Part shown: positions 56,080-64,000 of the stretch, piece by piece
How positions within the stretch are numbered: position 1 is the stretch's first letter
Layout: the number at the start of each line of letters is the position of its first letter
Origin: Wolbachia endosymbiont (group A) of Longitarsus flavicornis
GTDB taxonomy: Bacteria > Pseudomonadota > Alphaproteobacteria > Rickettsiales > Anaplasmataceae
Reading direction: 5' to 3'
Length of the DNA: 64,000 bases
NCBI RefSeq assembly: GCF_963931955.1
Contig: NZ_OZ008337.1
Span: 248,001 to 312,000 of the forward strand
Position numbers and translations under genes: made by a program
Notes under the pieces: generated by a model
What the model saw: only the letters and a program-made list of their open reading frames with translations
Database searches by the model: none
Told to the model about the DNA's origin: nothing

Positions 56080-56439
56080 CTAATTCTTCAGCAACCTATC
56101 ACGTGCCGCATTTAGCTTTTGTGCAAAATATTCTGAGCCTCCTTTATCTGGATGAACTAACTTCATTAAATTTTGATATGCTTTATTAATTTCATTTTGA
56201 CTTGCCTCAGGATTCAGCCCCAGTATCTTTAATGCTTCATCTTTGGACATGTTATCACCAGTGTAATTTTCAGTACAACTTCTACTGCTATTAAATTCGT
56301 TCAAAAACTTACTCAATATAGAGTTCATCATGAAACTTATGTTATTTTTTTTTGTCAGGAAAAGAAAAAATACAACAACGCTAGGCAAGACAAATGTAAT
56401 TACTATGAATACTAAAAAAAGAAAAAAGATGAATGACAT
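56080..56439 (-). CDS. Membrane-anchored J-domain protein (Tim14/Pam18-like)
   Basis: The 119 residues comprise an N-terminal membrane helix (FFLFLVFIVITFVLPSVVVF), a short linker, and a C-terminal J domain (MSKDEALKILGLNPEASQ) with HPD in LVHPDKGGS. A minimal J domain at the C terminus behind one membrane helix, with HPDKGGS, is the layout of mitochondrial Tim14/Pam18 and its alphaproteobacterial relatives. It would stimulate DnaK at the inner membrane. Its 3' end is duplicated downstream. Confidence 0.85.
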   Translation of the reverse strand: MSFIFFLFLVFIVITFVLPSVVVFFLFLTKKNNISFMMNSILSKFLNEFNSSRSCTENYTGDNMSKDEALKILGLNPEASQNEINKAYQNLMKLVHPDKGGSEYFAQKLNAARDRLLKN

Positions 56440-56488
56440 GTATATTTTTTTATCATTTTATGATTAAATAGTAACAATTATAATCGTC

Positions 56489-57073
56489 ATGGTAAATAAC
56501 ATGTTCATCCAGATTGAAGAAACACCAAATCCAAATACACTAAAATTTCTCCCTGGATTTGCAATTCTAAACGAAGGAGAAACGGCTGATTTTTCAAATG
56601 CAGATGAAATAAAAAACTCCAAGTTAGCAGCAAATCTTTTTCAAACAGAACATGTAGTGAGAGTATTTTTTGGTCATGATTTTATTTCAGTAACAAAATT
56701 GGATGGAATTAATTGGGATATATTAAAAGTGGAAATTTTAACTACAATTATGGATCACTTTACTTCAGGTGGAAAAGCGCTAGATAAAGAAGGAGTGAAT
56801 GATAATAACATACCAAATGAGGAATTTTTTGATGAAAGTGATATAGAAATTGTAAATAGAATAAAAGAATTGATGGAAAGTTATATCAAACCTGCAGTTG
56901 CTCAAGATGGTGGCGATATCAAATTTCGTGGCTATAAAGACGGGATAGTTTATGTTGAATTACAAGGAGCTTGCTCTGGATGCCCAAGTGCTGCAATTAC
57001 TTTAAAGCAAGGAGTGCAGAATATGCTGAGCTACCACATACCAGAGGTTGCAGGTATAGAGACCACACTATGA
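56489..57073 (+). CDS. NfuA-type iron-sulfur scaffold/carrier protein
   Basis: The 194 residues have an N-terminal Nfu_N domain (MFIQIEETPNPNTLKFLPG) and a C-terminal NifU-like domain with the cluster-binding CxxC in GACSGCPSAAITLKQG. It carries Fe-S clusters to target enzymes. The ATG at 56501 (MFIQIEET) fits the family better than the first ATG at 56489. The stop overlaps the hisS start (ATGA), so the two are translationally coupled. Confidence 0.93.
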   Translation: MVNNMFIQIEETPNPNTLKFLPGFAILNEGETADFSNADEIKNSKLAANLFQTEHVVRVFFGHDFISVTKLDGINWDILKVEILTTIMDHFTSGGKALDKEGVNDNNIPNEEFFDESDIEIVNRIKELMESYIKPAVAQDGGDIKFRGYKDGIVYVELQGACSGCPSAAITLKQGVQNMLSYHIPEVAGIETTL

Positions 57074-58293
57074 CTAATCAAACAGTTAGAGGAACGAAAG
57101 ACCTTCTATTTGATGAGTGGTATAAGTTTAAATACATTCAGCAAACAGCAAATAGAATCTCAAATCTATACGGCTTTTTGCCCGCCCAAACTCCAATATT
57201 TGAGTACACGGAGGTTTTTACAAAAACCTTAGGTGATAGCTCAGATATCATCACTAAAGAGATGTATAGCTTCAATGATAAAGGGGGAAAGAGCATAACT
57301 TTACGTCCTGAGTTCACCGCAGCGATTGTTAGACTATTAATCGAAAAAAAACTGCAAACACCGATCAAATTATTCTCAACAGGGCCTGCATTTCGTTACG
57401 AAAGACCACAAAAGGGACGACAAAGGCAATTTCATCAGATAAATTTTGAGGTTTTTGGCATAGAAGATCCAAAAGCTGATATTGAATTGATATCACTCGC
57501 TCAGCACTTACTAACTAAATTTGGCATCAATAAAAATGTAAAGCTGGAAATCAACTCTTTAGGTGATGGTGAAACAATAACTAAATATAGAGAAGCTTTG
57601 ATCTTATACTTTACAAAGTACCAAAATGATCTATCAGAAGATAGCAAAAATAGGTTGATCAAAAATCCACTCAGAATACTAGATTCTAAGGATGAGAAAG
57701 ATAGATTAATAATCTCTGGTGCACCTAAAATCAGCAATTATTATACGAAAGAGTCCTCAGATTTCTTTGAACAAATACTAAATGGATTAACAATTCTTGA
57801 TATACCTTATACCGTAAACAATAAACTAGTTCGAGGTTTGGATTATTATTGCCACACAGTGTTTGAGTTTGTCACAGAAGATTTAGGTGCACAAGGGGCA
57901 GTTTTTGCCGGTGGAAGATACGATAATTTAGTATCTTCAGTAGGTGGAAAACACACTCCAGCAATAGGATTTGCAGGGGGTATTGAGCGCATAATGGAGT
58001 TAATCAATTATTCTCCGAAAGAAGAGCGACCTATTTACCTAATTCCAATCGGTAGAGAGGCTGAAAAACATGCTTTAACACTTGCAAATGAATTGCGCAG
58101 AAATGGTTTATATGTAATCTATGAATATAGCGGAACGCTCAGAACCCGAATGAAAAAAGCAAATCAAGCAAATGCTAAAGCTGCTTTAATTTTTGGCGAT
58201 GAAGAATTGAGTAGTAAAACTTTAAAGATTAAAAACATGGATACAGGTGAAGAAAAAATAATTGCTCGCGATCACACAATAGAAAACATCTAG
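57070..58293 (+). CDS. hisS: Histidyl-tRNA synthetase
   Basis: This class II synthetase of 407 residues starts at ATG 57070 (MTNQTVRGTKDLLFDEW) in a 4-bp ATGA overlap with the Nfu gene. A frame open from 56971 is just the Nfu region read in another frame. Motif 2 is FRYERPQKGRQRQFHQ. The HisA/HisB motifs are LVRGLDYYCHTVFEF and AGGRYDNL, and motif 3 is AIGFAGGIERIM. The C-terminal anticodon domain is intact. Confidence 0.96.
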   Translation: MTNQTVRGTKDLLFDEWYKFKYIQQTANRISNLYGFLPAQTPIFEYTEVFTKTLGDSSDIITKEMYSFNDKGGKSITLRPEFTAAIVRLLIEKKLQTPIKLFSTGPAFRYERPQKGRQRQFHQINFEVFGIEDPKADIELISLAQHLLTKFGINKNVKLEINSLGDGETITKYREALILYFTKYQNDLSEDSKNRLIKNPLRILDSKDEKDRLIISGAPKISNYYTKESSDFFEQILNGLTILDIPYTVNNKLVRGLDYYCHTVFEFVTEDLGAQGAVFAGGRYDNLVSSVGGKHTPAIGFAGGIERIMELINYSPKEERPIYLIPIGREAEKHALTLANELRRNGLYVIYEYSGTLRTRMKKANQANAKAALIFGDEELSSKTLKIKNMDTGEEKIIARDHTIENI

Positions 58294-58317
58294 TTAGGAG
58301 CAATGCAAATGTTTTTT

Positions 58318-59070
58318 TCAGTCAGCTATAGAAGAAAATTCGTCTGCACAAGAATTTTTCATAGCATTCAATGTATCATAATCTGTAAAATCTAATTTTA
58401 CTGGTGTGATAGTAATAAATCCTTCTTTTATTTTATTTACACTACCACTGCCTGAGTGCTCTCGAGACCAATTTAAGCTAAAAGAGCCATTCGAATTTTC
58501 AGTAAAAGTTAAATCCCCATCAATGTTATATTCACCTTGTTCAGCAAATTCTACTCCTTTTACTTTTTCCGTAGCAGGAAAATTTACACTCATCACTATG
58601 TTTTTAGGCCAACCAACCTTAACTAGCTTGGCAATAACCTTTGGTGCAAAAACCTTTGTATTGTGCCAGTCTATTTTATCATGATAAACTTGGCTTAGCG
58701 CAATAGAAGGTATAGACCTTGCAGCACCTTCCATTACAGCACCAATTGTTCCTGAATAACAAATATCGTCCCCGACATTTGATCCAATATTTACTCCGGA
58801 CAATATTAAGTCTGGTTTTTTATTCATAACTTTATTTAGCGCAATAATGACACAATCTGCAGGAGTACCAGACACACTAAATTCCCTTTCACTATGTTGT
58901 TTTATTCCAATAGATTGTTTCACTGGATAATCAAGAGATCTTGCAGCTCCGCTTCTATCAGTATCTGGTGCCACTATCCATATTTCTGACGCAAAATTCC
59001 GTGCAATCTCTTTGAGTAATTTTATTCCTTCACTTCCAAAGCCATCATCGTTTGTTATTAATATTATCAT
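58318..59070 (-). CDS. surE: 5'-nucleotidase SurE
   Basis: SurE is a metal-dependent nucleoside monophosphate phosphatase. From ATG 59070 (MIILITNDDGFGSEGI) it has 250 residues; ATG 59076 would add two. The N-terminal NDDG motif binds metal, with SGTPADCVIIAL, SGVNIGSNVGDDICYSGTIG and the C-terminal VTPVKLDFTDYD also present. Convergent with hisS (24-bp gap). Upstream is a ~1-kb repeat-filled gap. Confidence 0.95.
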   Translation of the reverse strand: MIILITNDDGFGSEGIKLLKEIARNFASEIWIVAPDTDRSGAARSLDYPVKQSIGIKQHSEREFSVSGTPADCVIIALNKVMNKKPDLILSGVNIGSNVGDDICYSGTIGAVMEGAARSIPSIALSQVYHDKIDWHNTKVFAPKVIAKLVKVGWPKNIVMSVNFPATEKVKGVEFAEQGEYNIDGDLTFTENSNGSFSLNWSREHSGSGSVNKIKEGFITITPVKLDFTDYDTLNAMKNSCADEFSSIAD

Positions 59071-59229
59071 ATACAATACTCAGCTATACAGCTCCAAATT
59101 ATGTAAATCACTGGCTGTAAATAAACTCATGAGGCTTTAAGTTTCTTTGCATAACTATGAACTGTAACAAAAAACCTGCTGTAAATCAACAGATTTCTTG
59201 CACAGGCCATAACTGTCATTACAATAGAA

Positions 59230-59700
59230 ACGAAAAACTTCCTTGACAAACTCCGCCAGTCCTCTTATCATGATAGTGAAGCTATTTATTTATCTTCTCT
59301 GTACAGATTAAATGACAAAAAAACTCACGTATCTGGCGTCTCATGTTTAATTTTTTGCACTATGTGCACTCTATGTCTTTATCAAATTTCTGGGTTTTTA
59401 CCTACACAAGCTGAAATACGCTTATAAAGCATTTAAAACATTAAAAAACGCCAACTTAAAAAATGGATAGTGAATAATTAGCTACCTTAGGGTTTCTTTT
59501 GCCTTTTTTTCTGTTTAGTAAATTTCTTAACGTTTATAATTTAGATTAGTTGCGGTTTAAAAGCAGCTGAATCGCGGTTATTAAGCGTTTAGAATAAAAA
59601 AACGCCATACTTGAAAGTATAATGTAAGTAATTAGCCAACCACGGGGCTTCTTTTGCCTTTTTTTTCGTTTGGTAAATTTCTTAATGTTTATGGCTAAAC
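59230..59700. repeat. ~470-bp intergenic repeat, copy B (candidate untranslated RNA locus)
   Basis: Matches copy A at 26028-26475. It holds the promoter-like start, a conserved block with CACGTATCTGGCGTCTCATG, then two tandem AAAAAACGCCA...TTTTGCCTTTTTTT subunits. No conserved ORF. The rest of the surE-ffh gap (59071-59229 and 59953-60108) shows no gene. Confidence 0.7.
59243..59271 (+). promoter_or_regulatory. Near-consensus sigma-70 promoter at start of repeat copy B
   Basis: TTGACA (59243-59248), 17 bp, TATCAT (59266-59271). Same spacing and boxes as copy A, while the spacer has drifted (CAGTCCTCT versus CAGCCCCCT). Confidence 0.6.
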
Positions 59701-59730
59701 GACAACCGTCATCCCGCTGCTTGTTAGCGG

Positions 59731-59952
59731 CTGCTTACTATTACCCACAAATATAAATGTTTGTTGCATAGCTCTTAATGGCATAACTTTTGCTTGAAAT
59801 AACTGTTTATATGGTGCAATTTACAGCTTTTAGTTGCTAAAATTATAACTCTTAGTTTAATAATTTTAATCTAATAAGCTTTCAGGTTAATAAAATTAAA
59901 TCATTTGAGTAAATACAATACTATGTTTTTATTTGTGGGTAATAGTAAGTAG
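59731..59952. mobile_element. 222-bp MITE-like element with terminal inverted repeats
   Basis: The ends are CTGCTTACTATTACCCACAA and, reversed, CTACTTACTATTACCCACAA. It splits a palindromic element between TTAGCGG and CGGATGAGATACC. The unsplit version TTAGCGGATGAGATACC occurs at about 26714, so CGG (or up to TAGCGG) was duplicated. There is no ORF inside. Confidence 0.7.
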
Positions 59953-60108
59953 CGGATGAGATACCGCGAATGAATCGCGGTATGACGTGTTGCTTGGGTC
60001 AGCTATAGTATTTCCTAAAATTAATAATAAATTTCTTGGCTAGCAAGAAGCTGTAAATTTTTTTGCGAGACCTAAGCCGGCTTTTGATATAGCTAAAGGT
60101 AAGGTCAC

Positions 60109-61452
60109 TCACTTTCTGCTCAGCATATCCATCAAATCAGATTCTTTGAGTTTACTATGGTCAACTTTACTGAACTTATTTACCATAGGGCTCATTTGAT
60201 TGTACTTCTTAATCAGAAGATTAACGTCAGTTACACTTGTTCCGGACCCCTTAGAAATTCTAAGTCTTCTTTTGCCATTTAAAATATCTGGATTTTGCCT
60301 TTCTTTTTCAGTCATTGAGTTTATGATGGCTATATATTTTTTCACTTTATTGTCATCTGGCACACTGCTACTTAGCTTTTTTGTGAATGAACTAGGAAAG
60401 AATTTCATTATGTTGCTAATGCCATCCATTTTACTCAGAGTTTTTAACATTCCCACTAGGTCGTTTAGGTCGAATTTACCCTTTTTTACTTTCTTTTGTA
60501 ACTTATCAATTTCTTCCTGACCAACAATCTCAGCAGCTTTTTCAACCAATGAGACAACATCACCCATGCTAAGTATCCTTTTTGCAATTCTATCGGGATA
60601 AAAATCATCGAGGTCACTTAATTTTTCACCACAAGCAATAAATTTAATTGGACAATCGGCGATCATTTTCATAGAAAGAGCAGCACCACCACGTGCATCA
60701 CCATCAACACGGGTAAGAATAATGCCGGTTACACCTATTACCTCATTGAATGATTTGGCAATGTTGACCGCATCCTGGCCTATCATTGCGTCGGCTACTA
60801 AAATAACTTCTGTAGGTGAAGCTATTTCCTTTACGGCTTTCAACTCATTCATCATATTATTGTCAATATGAAGCCTGCCTGCAGTGTCTAGTATTAATAC
60901 ATCATAATTATCGTTCTTTGCTGCTGCCAGTGCCCTTTTTGTAATTGCAATAGGCTCCTCATTTATTACTATAGATAAAGTTTGTACGTCTATTTGTTTA
61001 CCCAGCACCTCAAGTTGTTTCTGGGCAGCCGGCCTATAAATGTCTAAAGAGGCAAGCATCACTTTTTTCTTTTGCTTTTTTAGCTTTAAAGCAAGCTTTC
61101 CTGAGGTGGTTGTTTTACCTGCACCTTGTAAGCCCACCATCATAATCACAGCAGGGGGTTTAACTGCTAGATTTAAGTCACTTTTCTCTGATCCGAGAAC
61201 TGCAACTAAATTATCCTGCACAATTTTGATTATCATTTGTGCTGGAGAAACGCTTTTTATGACTTTTTCCCCAATCACTTTATCTTTAATGTCGTTGATG
61301 AATTTTTTTGCAACTTCAAGTGAAACGTCAGCTTCAATTAAGGCTATGCGTATTTCACGCATGGCAAGATTAAAATCATCTTCAGAAATGATTGACTTTC
61401 CTCTTAGTTTACTAAATACAGAATTTAAACTTTCGGTTAACGACTTAAACAT
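60109..61452 (-). CDS. ffh: Signal recognition particle protein Ffh
   Basis: Ffh binds signal sequences and 4.5S RNA and, with FtsY, targets ribosomes to the membrane. The 447 residues have the N domain, a GTPase domain (G1 GLQGAGKTTTSGKL, G3 DTAGRLHID, G4 TRVDGDARGG), and a Met-rich M domain (about 300-435) with RISKGSGTS. Its start overlaps the upstream membrane-protein gene by 16 bp. Length and motifs are normal. Confidence 0.96.
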   Translation of the reverse strand: MFKSLTESLNSVFSKLRGKSIISEDDFNLAMREIRIALIEADVSLEVAKKFINDIKDKVIGEKVIKSVSPAQMIIKIVQDNLVAVLGSEKSDLNLAVKPPAVIMMVGLQGAGKTTTSGKLALKLKKQKKKVMLASLDIYRPAAQKQLEVLGKQIDVQTLSIVINEEPIAITKRALAAAKNDNYDVLILDTAGRLHIDNNMMNELKAVKEIASPTEVILVADAMIGQDAVNIAKSFNEVIGVTGIILTRVDGDARGGAALSMKMIADCPIKFIACGEKLSDLDDFYPDRIAKRILSMGDVVSLVEKAAEIVGQEEIDKLQKKVKKGKFDLNDLVGMLKTLSKMDGISNIMKFFPSSFTKKLSSSVPDDNKVKKYIAIINSMTEKERQNPDILNGKRRLRISKGSGTSVTDVNLLIKKYNQMSPMVNKFSKVDHSKLKESDLMDMLSRK

Positions 61453-62996
61453 AATAGCATTAGTAGAATACTCATTAAAAAGAGAGAAGAAGCTGAAACA
61501 AAACTCACTGAGTTATAACTCAGCACTTCTTTAAGTTTAGTAATATTATTAAAGTATAAACCAACAAGTGGATTAGTCAAGTTTTGCACTACGCTGGCAA
61601 ACATTTCTCTAGTTTTAGAGACTAACTGATTGAACAGCAAGATAATATAGGGTATGAAAGCTCTAAAAATCCAATCAACATCCATTTTAAAATTTACTCT
61701 CGGGTAAAATAACTTGCGTAAAGGAATAAACAATAAAGTGGTACATAGTAATAAATTAAATTGCGACCAAATATTTTTTGTGTTGTACGCAAGATTAAAA
61801 ATTGAAGGCTTATTGTAAATAGGTAAGTAAGGATTGCCAGCAATAATGCATATAAATGCTAAAATAATCATAGTCATTTTTCCTCCCCCCTCTGCTAAAG
61901 GTTTTGACTTACTTTTCGCAATAAATAAATAATAAAGAAACTTGAGCCCCACGCTTAAATAAAGCAGCAAATTTAGAGTCTTATATAAGTTTTTATACAC
62001 TTCTAAATTAGCACCACTTGCTTCAATCTCGGCTGTAATGTATGATTTGCTAATAAATCCAGCGGTTCCAGGAAATGCAGCCATTGTAAGTATTGCGATT
62101 ATAGCACACATGCCTTCCACTGACATCAGTTTGCCTACTCCATTAAAACTAATTGTTTTTGTTCGTGAAATAATCGAATTGCTGACCACAAACAATAATG
62201 ATTGATAAACAAGAGAGAAGATTATATGCAGTATCAAAATTGGTATTGCCTTTTCCGAAGGGCTGAGTAAACCTCCTGCAATAATCAGCAAGCCCATTTG
62301 TCCTACAATATTATAGCATAAAAATCTACGAATATTTTGCTCAAGAGAAGCAAATATAATGCTGTAAATTGCAGTGATGGCGCCTACAAGCGCTAACATT
62401 TCAGTACAATCTTGCCATAGGTTATAAGTGTGTAAAAGCATCACTAAAAAAGAGACTTTAGTGGTAAATAAAGAGAGATATGTGGTGCCATGTAGCGATG
62501 CAGCAGGATATGCATCAACAACCCAAAACGAAAAAGGAAAACAAGCGCAGTTTATCAATAAACCCAAAATTATCAGGTTAGTGCTTTGAAGTGCCAATCC
62601 TGCTATTAATATAACTCCAACGAAAAAGTGTACACAAGCGTACCTTATTGCAGGTCCACTATCTCTACAGCTAGCTGCGATAATAAAAAATGCACTGACG
62701 GTCATTAATTCACAGAATATTATAACCAATATCATATGTTCAGATAAAACTGCATAAAGTGAACTAATAGTGTAAGCAGCAAAAGATAGCATTTCTGAAA
62801 AAGTCAAATTTTGTGCTGGTAGAACAGCTAAAAATGCAACTGATAAAAAAGATATTAGTATGGTACGAAAAGATAAATCAAAATCTAGAATTGGGAGAGA
62901 CCAATTTACTGCAATGCTCAAATTTTCGGGTAACTTTAGGACTATAACTATTAATACAGTCAGTAGAAGTAACAGTGACGATTTATAAAGTTGCAC
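61437..62996 (-). CDS. Proton-conducting membrane protein of the NuoN/MrpD family
   Basis: The 519 residues have about 14 hydrophobic helices. The proton-translocation core of the complex I antiporter-like family is recognisable: VIIFCELMTVSAFF with the helix-5 Glu, ALVGAITAIYSIIFASLEQNIRRFLCY with a helix-8 region and conserved Arg-Arg, and AAFPGTAGFISKSYI. It could be an MrpD/MnhD cation-proton antiporter subunit or an extra NuoL/M/N-like protein; single-gene context does not settle it. It overlaps ffh by 16 bp on the same strand. Confidence 0.82.
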   Translation of the reverse strand: MQLYKSSLLLLLTVLIVIVLKLPENLSIAVNWSLPILDFDLSFRTILISFLSVAFLAVLPAQNLTFSEMLSFAAYTISSLYAVLSEHMILVIIFCELMTVSAFFIIAASCRDSGPAIRYACVHFFVGVILIAGLALQSTNLIILGLLINCACFPFSFWVVDAYPAASLHGTTYLSLFTTKVSFLVMLLHTYNLWQDCTEMLALVGAITAIYSIIFASLEQNIRRFLCYNIVGQMGLLIIAGGLLSPSEKAIPILILHIIFSLVYQSLLFVVSNSIISRTKTISFNGVGKLMSVEGMCAIIAILTMAAFPGTAGFISKSYITAEIEASGANLEVYKNLYKTLNLLLYLSVGLKFLYYLFIAKSKSKPLAEGGGKMTMIILAFICIIAGNPYLPIYNKPSIFNLAYNTKNIWSQFNLLLCTTLLFIPLRKLFYPRVNFKMDVDWIFRAFIPYIILLFNQLVSKTREMFASVVQNLTNPLVGLYFNNITKLKEVLSYNSVSFVSASSLFLMSILLMLLCLSR

Positions 62997-63119
62997 AATA
63001 ATTTAAACCAATATGGTTTATGCTACCTCAATATATGAATAAAATCAATTTGCATATTAACCACTAATTAAACTAATTATCATATAATTATATCAGAGTT
63101 TAGAGGGTTATAGAGAAAC

Positions 63120-63152
63120 CGGTCAGATTAGGTTTTTAATCTAATCTGACCG
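63120..63152. other. Strong hairpin
   Basis: CGGTCAGATTAG pairs perfectly with CTAATCTGACCG across a nine-base loop. It could be a terminator (weak U-tract) or part of a small RNA in the 303-bp gap 62997-63299, which holds no gene. Confidence 0.55.
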
Positions 63153-63208
63153 ATAGCTTTAATAGTGAGGTAAGCTTTAATATAGCATTCTTCATTCACA
63201 ATGCTACA

Positions 63209-63242
63209 CTCGTGCATAATTTATTTTTAATTTGTGCACGAG
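63209..63242. other. Second hairpin in the same gap
   Basis: CTCGTGCA pairs with TGCACGAG around an 18-base AT-rich loop, 57 bp after the first hairpin. Confidence 0.45.
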
Positions 63243-63299
63243 CGTTAGTAAATTATTTACTTTTTGAAATAAAATTTGGCATCACTTTAATATTGAGAC

Positions 63300-63480
63300 T
63301 TAGTAAACCTCAGTAGGGCTGCCAGTTGGGCCCATAAGAATTATTTGCTCGCCTTCTCTTAAGTGTCTGCATAAATTAGTGGAGCCGCCAGCTTTCGGTG
63401 CACTAATTCGACTTTTATGACCTTTGCAGTGTTTGAAAGAATTCTTCGTTAATCCGGTCTTTAACGCTTTTTTTCTATAG
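63300..63480 (-). pseudogene. Fragment of a larger gene (oxidoreductase-like tail)
   Basis: About 60 codons end REGEQIILMGPTGSPTEVY. The end resembles the LMGPTGxPTE stretch I associate with FAD/NAD-binding oxidoreductases, but I am not certain of the family. The apparent start lies in a palindromic element and is not credible. The fragment has no upstream body, so it is a gene scrap. Confidence 0.4.
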
Positions 63481-63497
63481 CTAGCACAGGTCTGCAC

Positions 63498-63807
63498 GTC
63501 ATACCGCCGCGGTATCTCTAGATCCCGCTAACAAGTAGCGGAATATTAAATTGTTGTAAGTTACTTCAGCTATAGATCCCTGTATCAAGTACACAACTGT
63601 ACGAACATTGCAATATGGCACATAGTAAACGATGTCATGAAAGTAGCTGATACTGGAATTCAGAAAAAAAGGATGATGTCATTCCAGTCTGGGATCTAGA
63701 AAACTTAACTTTAAATAAGTGGCTGCATAATAAAGACTAGATTCCAGTGTCAGCTACTTGCATGACATCATAGGGGCACTGCCGTCTTGGATGGAAACCA
63801 GTGTCAG
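63498..63807. repeat. Palindromic-element cluster
   Basis: One GTCATACCGCCGCGG / GATCCCGCTAAC-type unit (63498-63542) is followed by several CAGTGTCAGCTACTTGCATGA-type half-units (about 63640-63807). No gene. Confidence 0.7.
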
Positions 63808-64000
63808 CTACTTGCATAACACCCATTTGTTCCTACAGTTGTCTTGTCTCATTACCATATCTCGCCACTTTGCTGGACGGATACCCTGTTCTTTAGTTTT
63901 GTGATTTGTTTCCGTCCAGGAAAATGAAATGTCCTCTAGGTGAGATTGTGGAGTATTCGTTGCAGCATTTGGCTGTGCAATCATTGGTATAATACTTCTA
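63808..64000 (-). CDS. C-terminal part of an unknown gene entering from the right edge
   Basis: A minus-strand frame is open from the window edge to TAG 63808, about 64 codons, with SWTETNHKTKEQGIRPAKW in the middle. The last ~8 codons (CRNKWVLCK) run into a palindromic element, so the original end may have been replaced. An ATG near 63984 could also start it here. I do not recognise it. Confidence 0.4.
   Translation of the reverse strand, partial: RSIIPMIAQPNAATNTPQSHLEDISFSWTETNHKTKEQGIRPAKWRDMVMRQDNCRNKWVLCK

Noticed and set aside
56971..57069. Earlier hisS start
   Set aside because: It is the Nfu gene read out of frame. The ATGA overlap at 57070 is the normal start.
61040..61534. 164-aa ORF opposite ffh
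   Set aside because: It is antisense to the conserved GTPase domain of ffh.

Overview
The window is a piece of a Wolbachia chromosome (alphaproteobacteria, Rickettsiales), most likely an arthropod strain. The evidence is the AT-rich base composition, the alphaproteobacterial gene content and order (atpB-atpE-b'-b, ctaA, petB-petC, nuoF, nuoI), dozens of Wolbachia palindromic elements, four copies of an ISWpi1-like IS5-family element, ankyrin genes, and a broken phage WO-type terminase. The strain cannot be named from this sequence.

Layout. 1-14.4 kb is core: recG, gltX, a biotin-dependent carboxylase alpha subunit, a minus-strand run of atpB-atpE-atpF'-atpF-glycosyltransferase-ctaA that looks like one operon, and pheT. 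14.4-17.9 kb is a small accessory operon on the minus strand. It holds a protein built from about 21 twelve-residue helical repeats, two short proteins ending in a shared PEIG-x-AP tail, and a gene cut by IS copy 1. 18-31.6 kb is core again: three tRNAs, nuoF, thrS-infC, nuoI, mnmE, a ferredoxin-NADP reductase, tatD-rppH-kinase, rsfS and tyrS, with repeat-filled gaps and IS copy 2.

31.9-49 kb is the accessory island. A terminase large-subunit gene is split by IS copies 3 and 4 and also carries a frameshift. It runs into a large inverted repeat: two 5,730-bp arms (34870-40599 and 41285-47014) around a 685-bp spacer. I found no differences between the arms wherever I compared them. Each arm carries a three-gene cassette reading toward the outer end: a ~461-aa helical/charged protein (complete only on the left), a 66-aa protein, and a 1142-aa protein. 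The large protein has a ~220-aa module at both its N and C termini, a Pro/Ser-rich middle, and a tail with a twice-repeated basic KRKSPSPE motif. I do not recognise this family. It is the best candidate for an undescribed system here, perhaps a host-directed effector cassette. A 658-aa ankyrin-like protein follows and ends on what looks like a diverged terminase scrap at the edge of the repeat.

49-63 kb is mostly core: uvrB, petC-petB, two tandem ankyrin genes (one broken), a Tim14-like DnaJ protein, an Nfu protein, hisS, surE, ffh and an MrpD/NuoN-like membrane protein. Two short elements with terminal inverted repeats (26818-26975 and 59731-59952) and a pair of ~450-470-bp repeats with near-consensus promoters occupy the larger gaps. 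The last kilobase holds hairpins, a gene fragment, palindromic elements and the end of a gene that continues past the window.
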